Part shown: positions 1-6,466 of the stretch, piece by piece
Position numbering within the stretch: position 1 is the first letter of the stretch
Layout of the letters: every line of letters starts with the position of its first letter
Assembly (NCBI GenBank): GCA_027306955.1
Contig: DAHUXX010000028.1
Location: forward strand, 1 to 9,752
Source: Acetobacteraceae bacterium
GTDB taxonomy: Bacteria > Pseudomonadota > Alphaproteobacteria > Acetobacterales > Acetobacteraceae
DNA length: 9,752 nucleotides
Direction of reading: 5' to 3'
Position numbers and translations under genes: made by a program
The notes under the pieces: model-generated
What the model was told of the DNA's origin: nothing
The model's input: only the letters and a program-made list of their open reading frames with translations
Databases searched by the model: none

Positions 1-1529
1 ACCGCGATGCCCAGCGCGCGCGCGCGCGCCGCCGCCTCCCGCGCCGCGGCGGTGGGCGAGCCCCAGGTGAGGATCGCGATGTTCCCCTCGCCTTCCGCGT
101 CCGCCCAGTCCGGTCCAACATCGAAACCTTCGAGCTTGCGCGCGCGCTTGGCGAGCTGGGCCGCGTGGTCGCGCGCCGCGGCGGAGGGCGCGCCGCGCGG
201 CGTGTGTTCCAGCCCGTCCGCCACATGCGCCCCACCCGGCGGGCCCGGCCGCGCCATCGGCGAGATGCCGTCCTCGGTGACGACGTAGCGCAGGTAGCCC
301 GGCGTGCCGGGCTCCGCCACGCGCCTGCCCGGCGTGCGGGCGGCCGGCGGCGGCGGCGGCAGGACGGCCCGCGCCTGGCCCATCGCCTGGTCGGAGAGAA
401 CCAGCGCCGGCGTCTGCAACGTCTCCGCGAGCCCCACCGCCCATTCCGCGGTGCGCCGGCAGTCGCCGATGCCGTTCGGCGCCAGCACCAGGTGCGGCGC
501 GTCGCCGTGCATGCCGTGCAGCGCGATGTCGAGGTCGGATTGTTCCGATTTGGTGGGGATGCCGGTGGAGGGCCCGCCGCGCATCACGTCCACCACCACC
601 AGCGGCGTTTCCGAGGCGACCGCGAGGCCCAGCGCCTCCATCATCAGCGCGAGGCCGGGGCCGGAGGTCGCGGTCATCGCCGGCACGCCGCCGAACGCGC
701 CGCCGATCGCCATGTTGATCGCCGCCAGCTCGTCCTCCGCCTGCACCAGCACGCCGCCGGTTTGCGCAAGTGCCGGGGCAAGCCACTCCAGCACCTCGGT
801 CGCCGGCGTGATCGGGTAGGCGGCGACGAAGCGCACGCCGCCCGCCAGCACGCCGAGCCCGGTCGCCTGATTGCCGCTCATCGTCCAGCGCACCTTCCGG
901 TCCGCCGCGGGCGAGAGCCGGTGCGGGAGTTCAGGCAGTTCCGCCGCGGCGCCGAGCGCCAGCGCCGCGCGGTTGGCCGCCATCGCTTCCGCCCCCTTGC
1001 GCCCAAGCTGCGCGGCGACGACGTCCTCCAGCAGCGCGAGCGGCAGGCCAAGCAGCCGCGCCGCCGCGCCGAGGGCCACCATGTTCGCCCGCCCGCCCTT
1101 GACGTTGCGCACCAGCGCCTTGCACGGCAGCGCCAGCACGCGCGCGCCGGCATCCGCGACCGGTTGCGGCACCGGGCCCTGGTCCGGGTCGGCGAGCACC
1201 AGGCTCGCGGGGCCGAGCGGCACTTCCTCGGTGAAGCGGGTGAAATTGTCCCAGTCGATCGCGATCAACAGATCGAAACGATCGGCGGGGGCCGAGACCG
1301 GCGCCGGGGAGAGGCGCAACAGCGCCGCCGCCTCGCCGCCGCGGATCTGCGGGCCCATCGCGCGGGTCATGACGCCGTAGAGCCCGGCGCGGGATGCGGC
1401 CTCAAGCAGGATCTCGCCCGCGCGCATCGCCCCCGCCCCGCCCGAGCCGGTGATGGCGAGCGCGAACGCGGCGGCGCCGTCCGGCGCCGCTTCGACGGCG
1501 GGTTGCGGGAGGCTGAGGTCGATGTCCAT
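1..1529 (-). CDS. korA: 2-oxoacid:acceptor (2-oxoglutarate:ferredoxin-type) oxidoreductase alpha subunit, gamma-alpha fusion; partial, C-terminus beyond window
   Basis: About 509 residues are visible; the 3' end lies outside the window. The family catalyses CoA-dependent oxidative decarboxylation of a 2-oxoacid to acyl-CoA with electrons passed to ferredoxin, in the cytoplasm, together with a TPP-binding beta subunit. Residues ~25-200 are the gamma-like domain, with GSGGAG at 28-33 and a GPQIRGGE segment at 59-66. The alpha (PFOR N-terminal) domain starts near 215, with YPITPA at 238-243, SGPGLALM at 289-296 and GGPSTGIPTKSEQSDL at 318-333, the typical signature of KorA-type proteins. A proline-rich linker (~390-410) leads to the next domain. 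The ATG at 1529-1527 is chosen because GGAG lies 7 bases upstream. A beta-subunit gene should follow to the left. The substrate (2-oxoglutarate or another 2-oxoacid) is inferred from family resemblance only. Its own promoter is likely at 1590-1618. Confidence 0.9.
   Translation of the reverse strand, partial: MDIDLSLPQPAVEAAPDGAAAFALAITGSGGAGAMRAGEILLEAASRAGLYGVMTRAMGPQIRGGEAAALLRLSPAPVSAPADRFDLLIAIDWDNFTRFTEEVPLGPASLVLADPDQGPVPQPVADAGARVLALPCKALVRNVKGGRANMVALGAAARLLGLPLALLEDVVAAQLGRKGAEAMAANRAALALGAAAELPELPHRLSPAADRKVRWTMSGNQATGLGVLAGGVRFVAAYPITPATEVLEWLAPALAQTGGVLVQAEDELAAINMAIGGAFGGVPAMTATSGPGLALMMEALGLAVASETPLVVVDVMRGGPSTGIPTKSEQSDLDIALHGMHGDAPHLVLAPNGIGDCRRTAEWAVGLAETLQTPALVLSDQAMGQARAVLPPPPPAARTPGRRVAEPGTPGYLRYVVTEDGISPMARPGPPGGAHVADGLEHTPRGAPSAAARDHAAQLAKRARKLEGFDVGPDWADAEGEGNIAILTWGSPTAAAREAAARARALGIA
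14..29. repeat. (GC)8 alternating dinucleotide tract inside the oxidoreductase gene
   Basis: Sixteen bases of uninterrupted alternating G and C, encoding Arg-Ala repeats near the visible C-terminal part of the alpha subunit. Such tracts can adopt Z-DNA and are prone to slippage. Here it is probably a by-product of high GC and Ala/Arg coding. Confidence 0.6.
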
Positions 1530-1553
1530 GCACCGTCTCCTGACCCCGTTGGC

Positions 1554-1582
1554 TCCGGCTATTGACGCATTCGCGTGCCGGA
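1554..1582 (-). promoter_or_regulatory. Predicted 5'-terminal stem-loop in the leader of the oxidoreductase mRNA
   Basis: Read on the minus strand, TCCGGC (1582-1577) pairs with GCCGGA (1559-1554). Immediately inside it ACGC (1576-1573) pairs with GCGT (1568-1565) around a GAAT tetraloop. This gives ten base pairs with one five-base bulge (CAATA). With the -10 box at 1595-1590, the expected transcript start falls at about 1582-1584, so the hairpin would form the very 5' end of the message, followed by about 25 unpaired bases before the ribosome site. 5'-terminal hairpins are known to protect some mRNAs from decay; that role here is inference. It resembles no riboswitch class I recognise. Confidence 0.45.
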
Positions 1583-1589
1583 ATACTCC

Positions 1590-1618
1590 TTTTTATTCCC
1601 GCGCGCGGTGGCCGTCAA
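1590..1618 (-). promoter_or_regulatory. Sigma70-like promoter for the 2-oxoacid oxidoreductase gene
   Basis: On the minus strand a -35 box TTGACG (1618-1613, five of six consensus bases) is followed after exactly 17 bases by TAAAAA (1595-1590, four of six). It is the only A/T-rich patch in the intergenic region and lies about 60 bases upstream of the ATG. The -35 box sits in the dyad GCCGTC-AA-GACGGC (1611-1624, plus-strand reading), the spacer contains the perfect palindrome CCGCGCGCGG (1599-1608), and the -10 box overlaps the inverted repeat GGAATA/TATTCC (1580-1585 and 1594-1599). The dyads could be operator sites; no regulator is visible nearby. Confidence 0.55.
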
Positions 1619-1633
1619 GACGGCGGTTCCACC

Positions 1634-3088
1634 TCAGACGCCGTGCTTGATGGCGATGGTCTTGAGGGTCGCGAAGCCGTACAGCGCCTCGAACCCCTTC
1701 TCGCGCCCGTGGCCGGAACGCCTGGTGCCGCCGAACGGCAGCTCGATGCCGCCCGCGGCGCCGAAATTGTTGATGAACACCTGCCCCGCGCTGATCCCCC
1801 GCGCCAGCCGCAGCGCGCGCGCGATGTCCGCCGTCCACACGCCGGCCACGAGCCCGTAGGAGGTCGCGTTGGCCACCCGCAGCGCGTCTGCCTCGTCCCT
1901 GACGCGGATCGCGACCAGCACCGGCCCGAAGATCTCCTCCTGCGCCAGCGGATGCTCCGCCGGCACATCGCCGATCAGCACCGGCTTCACGTAGTAGCCG
2001 CCCGGCGGCACGTTGCCGGCGAGGCTGCCCTCGGCGAGCACGGGCAGCCCGTCGCGCCTCGCCATGTCGAGGTAGCGCTGGATACGCTGCTGCTGTGCGG
2101 CGTTCACCACCGGGCCGCAATCCAGCTCCTGGTCCGGCGTGCCGACGCGCAGCGCCCGGAACCGCGCGGCAAGGTCCTGCGTGAAGCTGTCATACACGCG
2201 GTCCTCGATCAGCACGCGCGATCCGGCGCTGCAGGTCTGCCCGGAGTTCTGGCTGATGCCGCGCGTGATGGTCGCCGCGGCCTCCTCCATCGGCGCGTCG
2301 GCGAACACCACCTGCGGCGACTTGCCGCCGAGTTCCAGCGTGACGGGCACGGAGTTGCGTCCCGCCGCCGCCTGCACGAGCGCGCCCACCTCCGGCGAGC
2401 CGGTGAAGCTCACGTGCCCGATGCCGGGATGGCCGGCGAGTGCCGCACCCGCTTCCTCGCCCAGTCCCGTCACCACGTTGAACGCGCCCGCGGGAAACCC
2501 GGCTTCCTCCGCGAGGCGTGCCAGGTGCAGCGCGCTCAGCGACGTGTCCTCCGCCGGCTTCAGCACCACGGCGTTGCCCATGGCGAGGGAGGCGGCGACC
2601 GAGCGGCCCATGATCTGCATCGGGTAGTTCCACGGGATGATGTGGCCGGTGACGCCGATCGGCTCGTAGACCGTCATCACCGTGTATCCTTGCAGAAACG
2701 GAATGGTCTCGCCGTGCACCTTGTCCGCCGCGCCGCCGTAGTATTCGAAGTAGCGCGCAAAGGCCGCGGCGTCGCCCCGCGCCTGGCCGAGCGGCTTGCC
2801 CACGTCGGCACTCTCGATGCGCGCCAGGATGTCCGCGTCGCGCCGGATCAGTTCCGCGAGGCGCAGCAGCAGCCGCCCGCGGCTGGTCGCGTCCACCGCC
2901 CCCCACGCGCCGGCAAGCGCCGCCCTGCCCGCCCGCACCGCGGCGTCGATCTCCGCCGCGCCCCCGCGCGGGATGGCGCCCACCACCGCGCCCGTCGCGG
3001 GGTCGACGACGGGCAGCGTCTGTTCGGTCGCAACCCACTCCGCCCCGATGAACATGCGGTGGCTGGTCGGGTTCGTGGTCTGGTTCAT
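1634..3088 (-). CDS. NAD(P)-dependent aldehyde dehydrogenase family protein
   Basis: 484 residues, the usual length of the soluble ALDH superfamily, which oxidises an aldehyde to a carboxylic acid with NAD(P)+ in the cytoplasm. All landmark residues are present: the PWNYP loop with Asn154, the cofactor-binding Lys177 (LKPAE), the FTGSPEVG nucleotide-binding loop at 228-235, the general base Glu252 in LELGGKSP, the nucleophile Cys286 in GQTCSAG, and Glu385 in EEIFGPV. The C-terminal PFGGTRRSGHGRE motif is at 451-463. The start is uncertain by three codons: ATG at 3097 and 3088 are both in frame, giving MAAMNQ or MNQ. I prefer 3088, where a weak GGATGG-type site lies a suitable distance upstream. 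Reading further upstream adds low-complexity sequence unlike the family. It lies on the same strand as the oxidoreductase gene, 104 bases away, and diverges from the peptidase gene. Its substrate cannot be assigned; betaine-, amino- or aliphatic-aldehyde types are all possible. Confidence 0.93.
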   Translation of the reverse strand: MNQTTNPTSHRMFIGAEWVATEQTLPVVDPATGAVVGAIPRGGAAEIDAAVRAGRAALAGAWGAVDATSRGRLLLRLAELIRRDADILARIESADVGKPLGQARGDAAAFARYFEYYGGAADKVHGETIPFLQGYTVMTVYEPIGVTGHIIPWNYPMQIMGRSVAASLAMGNAVVLKPAEDTSLSALHLARLAEEAGFPAGAFNVVTGLGEEAGAALAGHPGIGHVSFTGSPEVGALVQAAAGRNSVPVTLELGGKSPQVVFADAPMEEAAATITRGISQNSGQTCSAGSRVLIEDRVYDSFTQDLAARFRALRVGTPDQELDCGPVVNAAQQQRIQRYLDMARRDGLPVLAEGSLAGNVPPGGYYVKPVLIGDVPAEHPLAQEEIFGPVLVAIRVRDEADALRVANATSYGLVAGVWTADIARALRLARGISAGQVFINNFGAAGGIELPFGGTRRSGHGREKGFEALYGFATLKTIAIKHGV

Positions 3089-3127
3089 GGCGGCCATCCG
3101 GGTTCGGGGGTCGGGGAACGCGCCGCA

Positions 3128-3156
3128 TGCATATCCCTCTCCATCGCCGACGACAA
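3128..3156 (-). promoter_or_regulatory. Possible promoter of the aldehyde dehydrogenase gene
   Basis: In the 139-base divergent region, minus-strand TTGTCG (3156-3151) is followed after 17 bases by TATGCA (3133-3128). Matches to consensus are partial (four and three of six), but spacing and position, about 40 bases upstream of the ATG, are right. No equally good promoter was found for the divergent peptidase gene. Confidence 0.3.
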
Positions 3157-3213
3157 TTCGCCGCCCCACCGCCGGGCGGATGACAGCGTCCACGCCGCGC
3201 GGCATGCTCGCCC

Positions 3214-3220
3214 GGGGAGG
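3214..3220 (+). promoter_or_regulatory. Ribosome binding site deciding the peptidase start
   Basis: GGGGAGG ends seven bases before the ATG at 3228. This strong Shine-Dalgarno match fixes the start at 3228 rather than at upstream in-frame ATGs, such as the one at 3204. Confidence 0.75.
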
Positions 3221-3227
3221 AACACCC

Positions 3228-4625
3228 ATGACCGCATCGCGATCCCGCGCCATCGCCCGCGCCCGCTCCTATTTCCGGGACGGCTCCTATCTCGGCCGCC
3301 TGCGCTCCCTGGTGGCGGTGCCGACGCAGAGCTTCCCGCCCGACCACAAGCCGGATCTGGAACGATACTGCCGCGCGGTACTCGGCCCCATGGTGGCAGG
3401 GCTCGGCTTTGCCGTCGAGGTGCTGGACAATCCCGAACCGGTGCACGGCCCGGTCCTGCTCGCGACACGGATCGAGGACGCAACGAAACCGACGGTGCTG
3501 CTCTACGGCCACGGCGACGTGGTGCGCGCCATGCCGGAACGCTGGCGGGCGGGCCTCGACCCGTGGACGCTCACCGTCGAGGGCGACCGCATCTACGGCC
3601 GCGGCGTGGTGGACAACAAAGGCCAGCACCTGCTCGCGATCGACGCCCTGCGCGCGGTGCTCGCCGAGCGCGGCGAACTCGGCTTCAACGTCAGGCTGAT
3701 GGTCGAGACCGGCGAGGAAGCGGGCTCGCCGGGGCTCAGGCGCTTCATCGAGCGCCATCGCGAGCGTTGCGCCGCCGACGTGTTCATCGCGCTCGACGGG
3801 CCGCGCCAGAGCCTCTCGGTGCCGGACGTGACGCTCGGCACGCGCGCAGGCCTGGCCTTTGATCTCCTCGTCGATCTGCGTCAGGGCAGCCACCATTCCG
3901 GCCACTGGGGCGGCCTGCTCATCGACCCCGCGGTGGTGCTTTCCTACGCCATCGCCAGTATCTTCTCGCGCGAGGGGCGCATCCTGGTGCCGGAGTGGCT
4001 GCCGCGCGATATCCCGCCATCGGTGCGCGAGGCGAGCCGCAACGTCGTCGTCGACGACCTGCCCGGCGCGCCGGTGCCGGACCCCGGCTGGGGCGAGCCC
4101 GGCCTGTCGCGCACCGAGCGCATCTACATGTGGACCAGCGCCATCGTGCTCGCCAGCATCAGCGGCCAGCCGGAGGCGCCGGTCAACGCCGTCTCGCCCA
4201 CCGCGCGCGCCCGCATCCAGGTCCGCCACACCGTGGATGTGGACGGCGAGGACATCATCCCGGCGCTGCGCCGCCACCTCGACGCCAATGGTTTTTATAA
4301 CGTTACGATCGTGCCGGTGCAGGAGCGCGACGCCTTCCCCGCCTCGCGCACCGACCCGGACAACCCCTGGGTGCGCCTCGTGGTCCGCTCGCTGGCCGAG
4401 ACCGTGGGGCGCGCGCCCAACGTGATCCCCAACATCGGCGCCTCCGGCCCCTCGGAATATTTCAAGCAGATCCTGGGCACGCCGGTGATCTGGATCCCGC
4501 ACTCCTATGGCGGCTGCGGCCAGCACGGGCCGGACGAGCACGGGCTCGGCTCGCTGTTCGAGGAGGGGCTGGGGTTGATGGCCGGTATCTGGTGGGACAT
4601 CGGCGCCACCGGCCGCCCCGCCTGA
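3228..4625 (+). CDS. M20-family metallopeptidase (dipeptidase/carnosinase-like)
   Basis: 465 residues. M20 enzymes use two zinc (or other divalent) ions to hydrolyse dipeptides, N-acyl amino acids or related amides. Visible catalytic residues in order: His95 and Asp97 in YGHGDVV, bridging Asp129 in GRGVVDNKG, general base Glu163 and ligand Glu164 in ETGEEAGS, Asp190 in IALDG, and His433 in GQHGPDEH. Asp rather than Glu at position 190 matches dipeptidase/aminopeptidase members such as PepV and PepT rather than CPG2 or DapE. The inserted dimerisation domain begins near 205 and carries a HSG..GG motif with His223, as in carnosinase-type enzymes. There is no signal peptide, so it is probably cytoplasmic. 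A strong ribosome site precedes the ATG. It is divergent from the aldehyde dehydrogenase gene and convergent on polX with an 8-base gap. The substrate is unknown; a role in peptide or amide salvage is inference. Confidence 0.92.
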   Translation: MTASRSRAIARARSYFRDGSYLGRLRSLVAVPTQSFPPDHKPDLERYCRAVLGPMVAGLGFAVEVLDNPEPVHGPVLLATRIEDATKPTVLLYGHGDVVRAMPERWRAGLDPWTLTVEGDRIYGRGVVDNKGQHLLAIDALRAVLAERGELGFNVRLMVETGEEAGSPGLRRFIERHRERCAADVFIALDGPRQSLSVPDVTLGTRAGLAFDLLVDLRQGSHHSGHWGGLLIDPAVVLSYAIASIFSREGRILVPEWLPRDIPPSVREASRNVVVDDLPGAPVPDPGWGEPGLSRTERIYMWTSAIVLASISGQPEAPVNAVSPTARARIQVRHTVDVDGEDIIPALRRHLDANGFYNVTIVPVQERDAFPASRTDPDNPWVRLVVRSLAETVGRAPNVIPNIGASGPSEYFKQILGTPVIWIPHSYGGCGQHGPDEHGLGSLFEEGLGLMAGIWWDIGATGRPA

Positions 4626-4648
4626 GCCGCCGCTCAGCGCCGGTGGCG
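4604..4648. terminator. Nested inverted repeat at the peptidase/polX convergent junction
   Basis: CGCCACCGGC (4604-4613) pairs perfectly with GCCGGTGGCG (4639-4648). Between them CTGAGC (4622-4627) pairs perfectly with GCTCAG (4632-4637) around a CGCC tetraloop. The peptidase TGA (4623-4625) and the polX TGA (complement of 4634-4636) lie in opposite arms of the inner stem. No T tract follows on either strand, so it is not a textbook intrinsic terminator. It could still act as a bidirectional terminator or 3'-end block to exonucleases. Confidence 0.45.
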
Positions 4649-6358
4649 GAGCAGCGCGCGCAGGCCCGCGAGGTCGCGCGTGTTGAGCACGTCCGCGGGC
4701 TCCAGCCAGCCGCGGCGCGCCTGGTCGAGGCCGAAGCGGATGAACTCCAGTTGCGCGGGCGCGTGCGCGTCGGTCGAGATCGCGAGCCTGACGCCGATTT
4801 CCTTCGCCAGCCGACAATGCGTGTCGGCGAGGTCGAGCCGGTCGGGCTGCGAGTTTACCTCGAGGAAGCAGCCGCGCTCCGCCGCCCCACGCAGCACGCG
4901 CTCCACGTCGATCTCGTAGGCCGGCCGCTCGTTGATCAGCCGCCCGGTCGGGTGCGCGACGATGGTGAGCAGGCGGTTGTCCATCGCGCGCAGCACGCGC
5001 TCCGTCTGTTTCGCTATCGGAAGATTGAAGCGCGAGTGCACCGCCGCCACGACGAGGTCGAGCCGGCGCAGCACCTCGTCCGGCAGGTCGAGCGCGCCGT
5101 CCTCCAGGATGTCGACCTCGATCGAGGTCAGGATCGTGAAACCGGAAAGCTTCGCATTGAGCCGCTCGATCTCGTCGATCTGCCGGCCGAGCCGCCGGGC
5201 GTCGAGCCCATGCACCATCGCCATGCGGGGGCTGTGGTCGGTGACCGCGAGATAGGCATAGCCGCGCGCGCGCGCCGCCGCCGCCATGTCCGCGAGGCTC
5301 GCCGTGCCGTCGCTGGCTGTCGTGTGGACGTGCAGGTCGCCGCGGATATCGTCGAGCGCCACGAGATGCGGCAGCTTGCCCCGCCGCGCGGCGTCCACCT
5401 CGCCGTGGTCCTCGCGCAGCTCCGGCGGCACCGTGGCGAGGCCGAGCCGGCGGTAGAGTTCCGCCTCCGTCCGCCCGGCGAGCAGCTTCCTGCCTTCGAA
5501 CAGCCCGTATTCGTTGAGCTTCCAGCCGCGCTCCACGGCGAGCTGGCGCAGCGCGATGTTGTGCGCCTTGGAGCCGGTGAAATACAGCAGTGCCGCGCCG
5601 TAGCTGTCCTCCGCCACCACGCGCAGGTCCACCTGCAGACCGTTGCGAAGACGTACCGTCGCGCGCGTCGGCCCCTGCTCGACCACCTCGGCCACGTTCT
5701 CGTAGCTGGTGAAGCGCCGCATCACCGCCTCGCCGCTCGCGGAGGCGGCCACGATGTCGAGGTCGCCCACCGTCTCGCGCCGGCGGCGGAAGCTGCCGGC
5801 GACCTGCGCGTGCAGCACGCCCGGCGTCTGGGCAATGTGGGCCAGCAGCGGCAGCGCGAGCTGTTCCGCGACGGCGAGCTTGGTGCGCGGCGCCGCGGCC
5901 GCGCCCTCGGCGATGGCGCGCAGCACGCGCGTCTCGGTCCCGGGGCCGATGCCGGGCACCTCGCGCAACCTGCCCGCCTTCGCCGCGGCCTCCAGTTTGG
6001 CGATGCTGTCGATGCCGAGCGTCTCCTGCAGCAGGTGCACCCGCTTCGGCCCCAGCCCCGGCAGGCGCAGCAGCTCCGTGATGCCTGGCGCCACCTCGCG
6101 GGCAAGCTGGTCGAGCAGCTCCAGGTGACCGCCCTTCGCGATCTCCGCGATCTTGTCGGCGAGATCGCGCCCGATACCCGGCAGGTCGTCGAGATCCTCG
6201 CCCGCCGCCAGCATGTCCGCAACGCCGCGCGGCAGCCCCTCGACCAGCCGCGCCGCGCGGCGGTAGGCACGGACACGGAACGTATTGGCGCCCTCGATGT
6301 CGAGAAGATCGGCGATCTTGTCGAGCTGCTCGGCGATTTCGGCATTGGCCACGGGCAT
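4634..6358 (-). CDS. polX: DNA polymerase/3'-5' exonuclease PolX (polymerase beta-like plus PHP domain)
   Basis: 574 residues, the usual size of bacterial PolX, a cytoplasmic gap-filling repair polymerase that also has Mn-dependent 3'-5' exonuclease and AP-endonuclease activities in its PHP domain. Helix-hairpin-helix-like motifs are at LPGIG (59-63), LPGLG (99-103) and VPGIG (134-138). The polymerase palm carries GSFRRRRETVGDLDIV (188-203), with metal-binding Asp199 and Asp201 and the third Asp at 244 (QVDLRV); YFTGSKAHN follows at 259-267. The PHP domain starts near 335 with HVHTTASD (His343, His345, Asp350), TDHS (Asp374, His375), IEVD (Glu414), VHS (His441), AHP (His469) and STDAH (Asp530, His532), so both catalytic centres look intact. 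AGGAGG lies 8 bases upstream of the ATG, a near-ideal ribosome site. The gene is divergent from the glycosyltransferase and convergent on the peptidase, with no obvious operon partner. Confidence 0.96.
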   Translation of the reverse strand: MPVANAEIAEQLDKIADLLDIEGANTFRVRAYRRAARLVEGLPRGVADMLAAGEDLDDLPGIGRDLADKIAEIAKGGHLELLDQLAREVAPGITELLRLPGLGPKRVHLLQETLGIDSIAKLEAAAKAGRLREVPGIGPGTETRVLRAIAEGAAAAPRTKLAVAEQLALPLLAHIAQTPGVLHAQVAGSFRRRRETVGDLDIVAASASGEAVMRRFTSYENVAEVVEQGPTRATVRLRNGLQVDLRVVAEDSYGAALLYFTGSKAHNIALRQLAVERGWKLNEYGLFEGRKLLAGRTEAELYRRLGLATVPPELREDHGEVDAARRGKLPHLVALDDIRGDLHVHTTASDGTASLADMAAAARARGYAYLAVTDHSPRMAMVHGLDARRLGRQIDEIERLNAKLSGFTILTSIEVDILEDGALDLPDEVLRRLDLVVAAVHSRFNLPIAKQTERVLRAMDNRLLTIVAHPTGRLINERPAYEIDVERVLRGAAERGCFLEVNSQPDRLDLADTHCRLAKEIGVRLAISTDAHAPAQLEFIRFGLDQARRGWLEPADVLNTRDLAGLRALLRHRR

Positions 6359-6466
6359 GCAGGCGCCCTCCTGCGCGGCATCAGACTAGGCATCCGCGGC
6401 CCGGGGAAGCCATGACCTCGATCAACGCCGCTTGCCGCCGGCACGGCTTCGGTCCAGACGGTGCCT
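6359..6466. other. Divergent intergenic region between polX and glycosyltransferase
   Basis: 108 bases. It contains the strong polX ribosome site (AGGAGG, complement of 6367-6372). I could not identify a convincing -35/-10 pair in either direction, and no Shine-Dalgarno site precedes the plus-strand glycosyltransferase start. Confidence 0.5.

Noticed and set aside
165..1565. Plus-strand open frame (466 codons) antisense to the 2-oxoacid oxidoreductase
   Set aside because: Arg/Ala/His-rich shadow; the minus strand encodes clear YPITPA and STGIPTKSEQ motifs here.
1559..1570. Three-codon reading frame ATG CGT CAA TAG in the korA leader as a regulatory upstream peptide
   Set aside because: The nearest AGGAG-like sequence is about 15 bases upstream, overlaps the -10 region and would not be in the transcript.
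3180..3208. ATGACA-17-CATGCT as a promoter for the M20 peptidase
   Set aside because: The -10 match is poor, and the implied transcript start would fall in the ribosome site, leaving almost no leader.
1562..3862. Long plus-strand open frame (766 codons) antisense to the aldehyde dehydrogenase
   Set aside because: Low-complexity Arg/His/Ala translation without motifs, no ribosome site, and it overlaps the peptidase start in another frame.
2190..4817. Long minus-strand open frame (875 codons) across the peptidase and dehydrogenase genes
   Set aside because: Its translation is Arg/Ala/Gly/His-rich without any family motif, and it is antisense or out of frame to two clear genes. Long open shadow frames are expected at this GC content.
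4592..6415. Plus-strand open frame (607 codons) antisense to polX
   Set aside because: The complementary strand encodes a complete PolX with both active sites; this translation has no recognisable domain.
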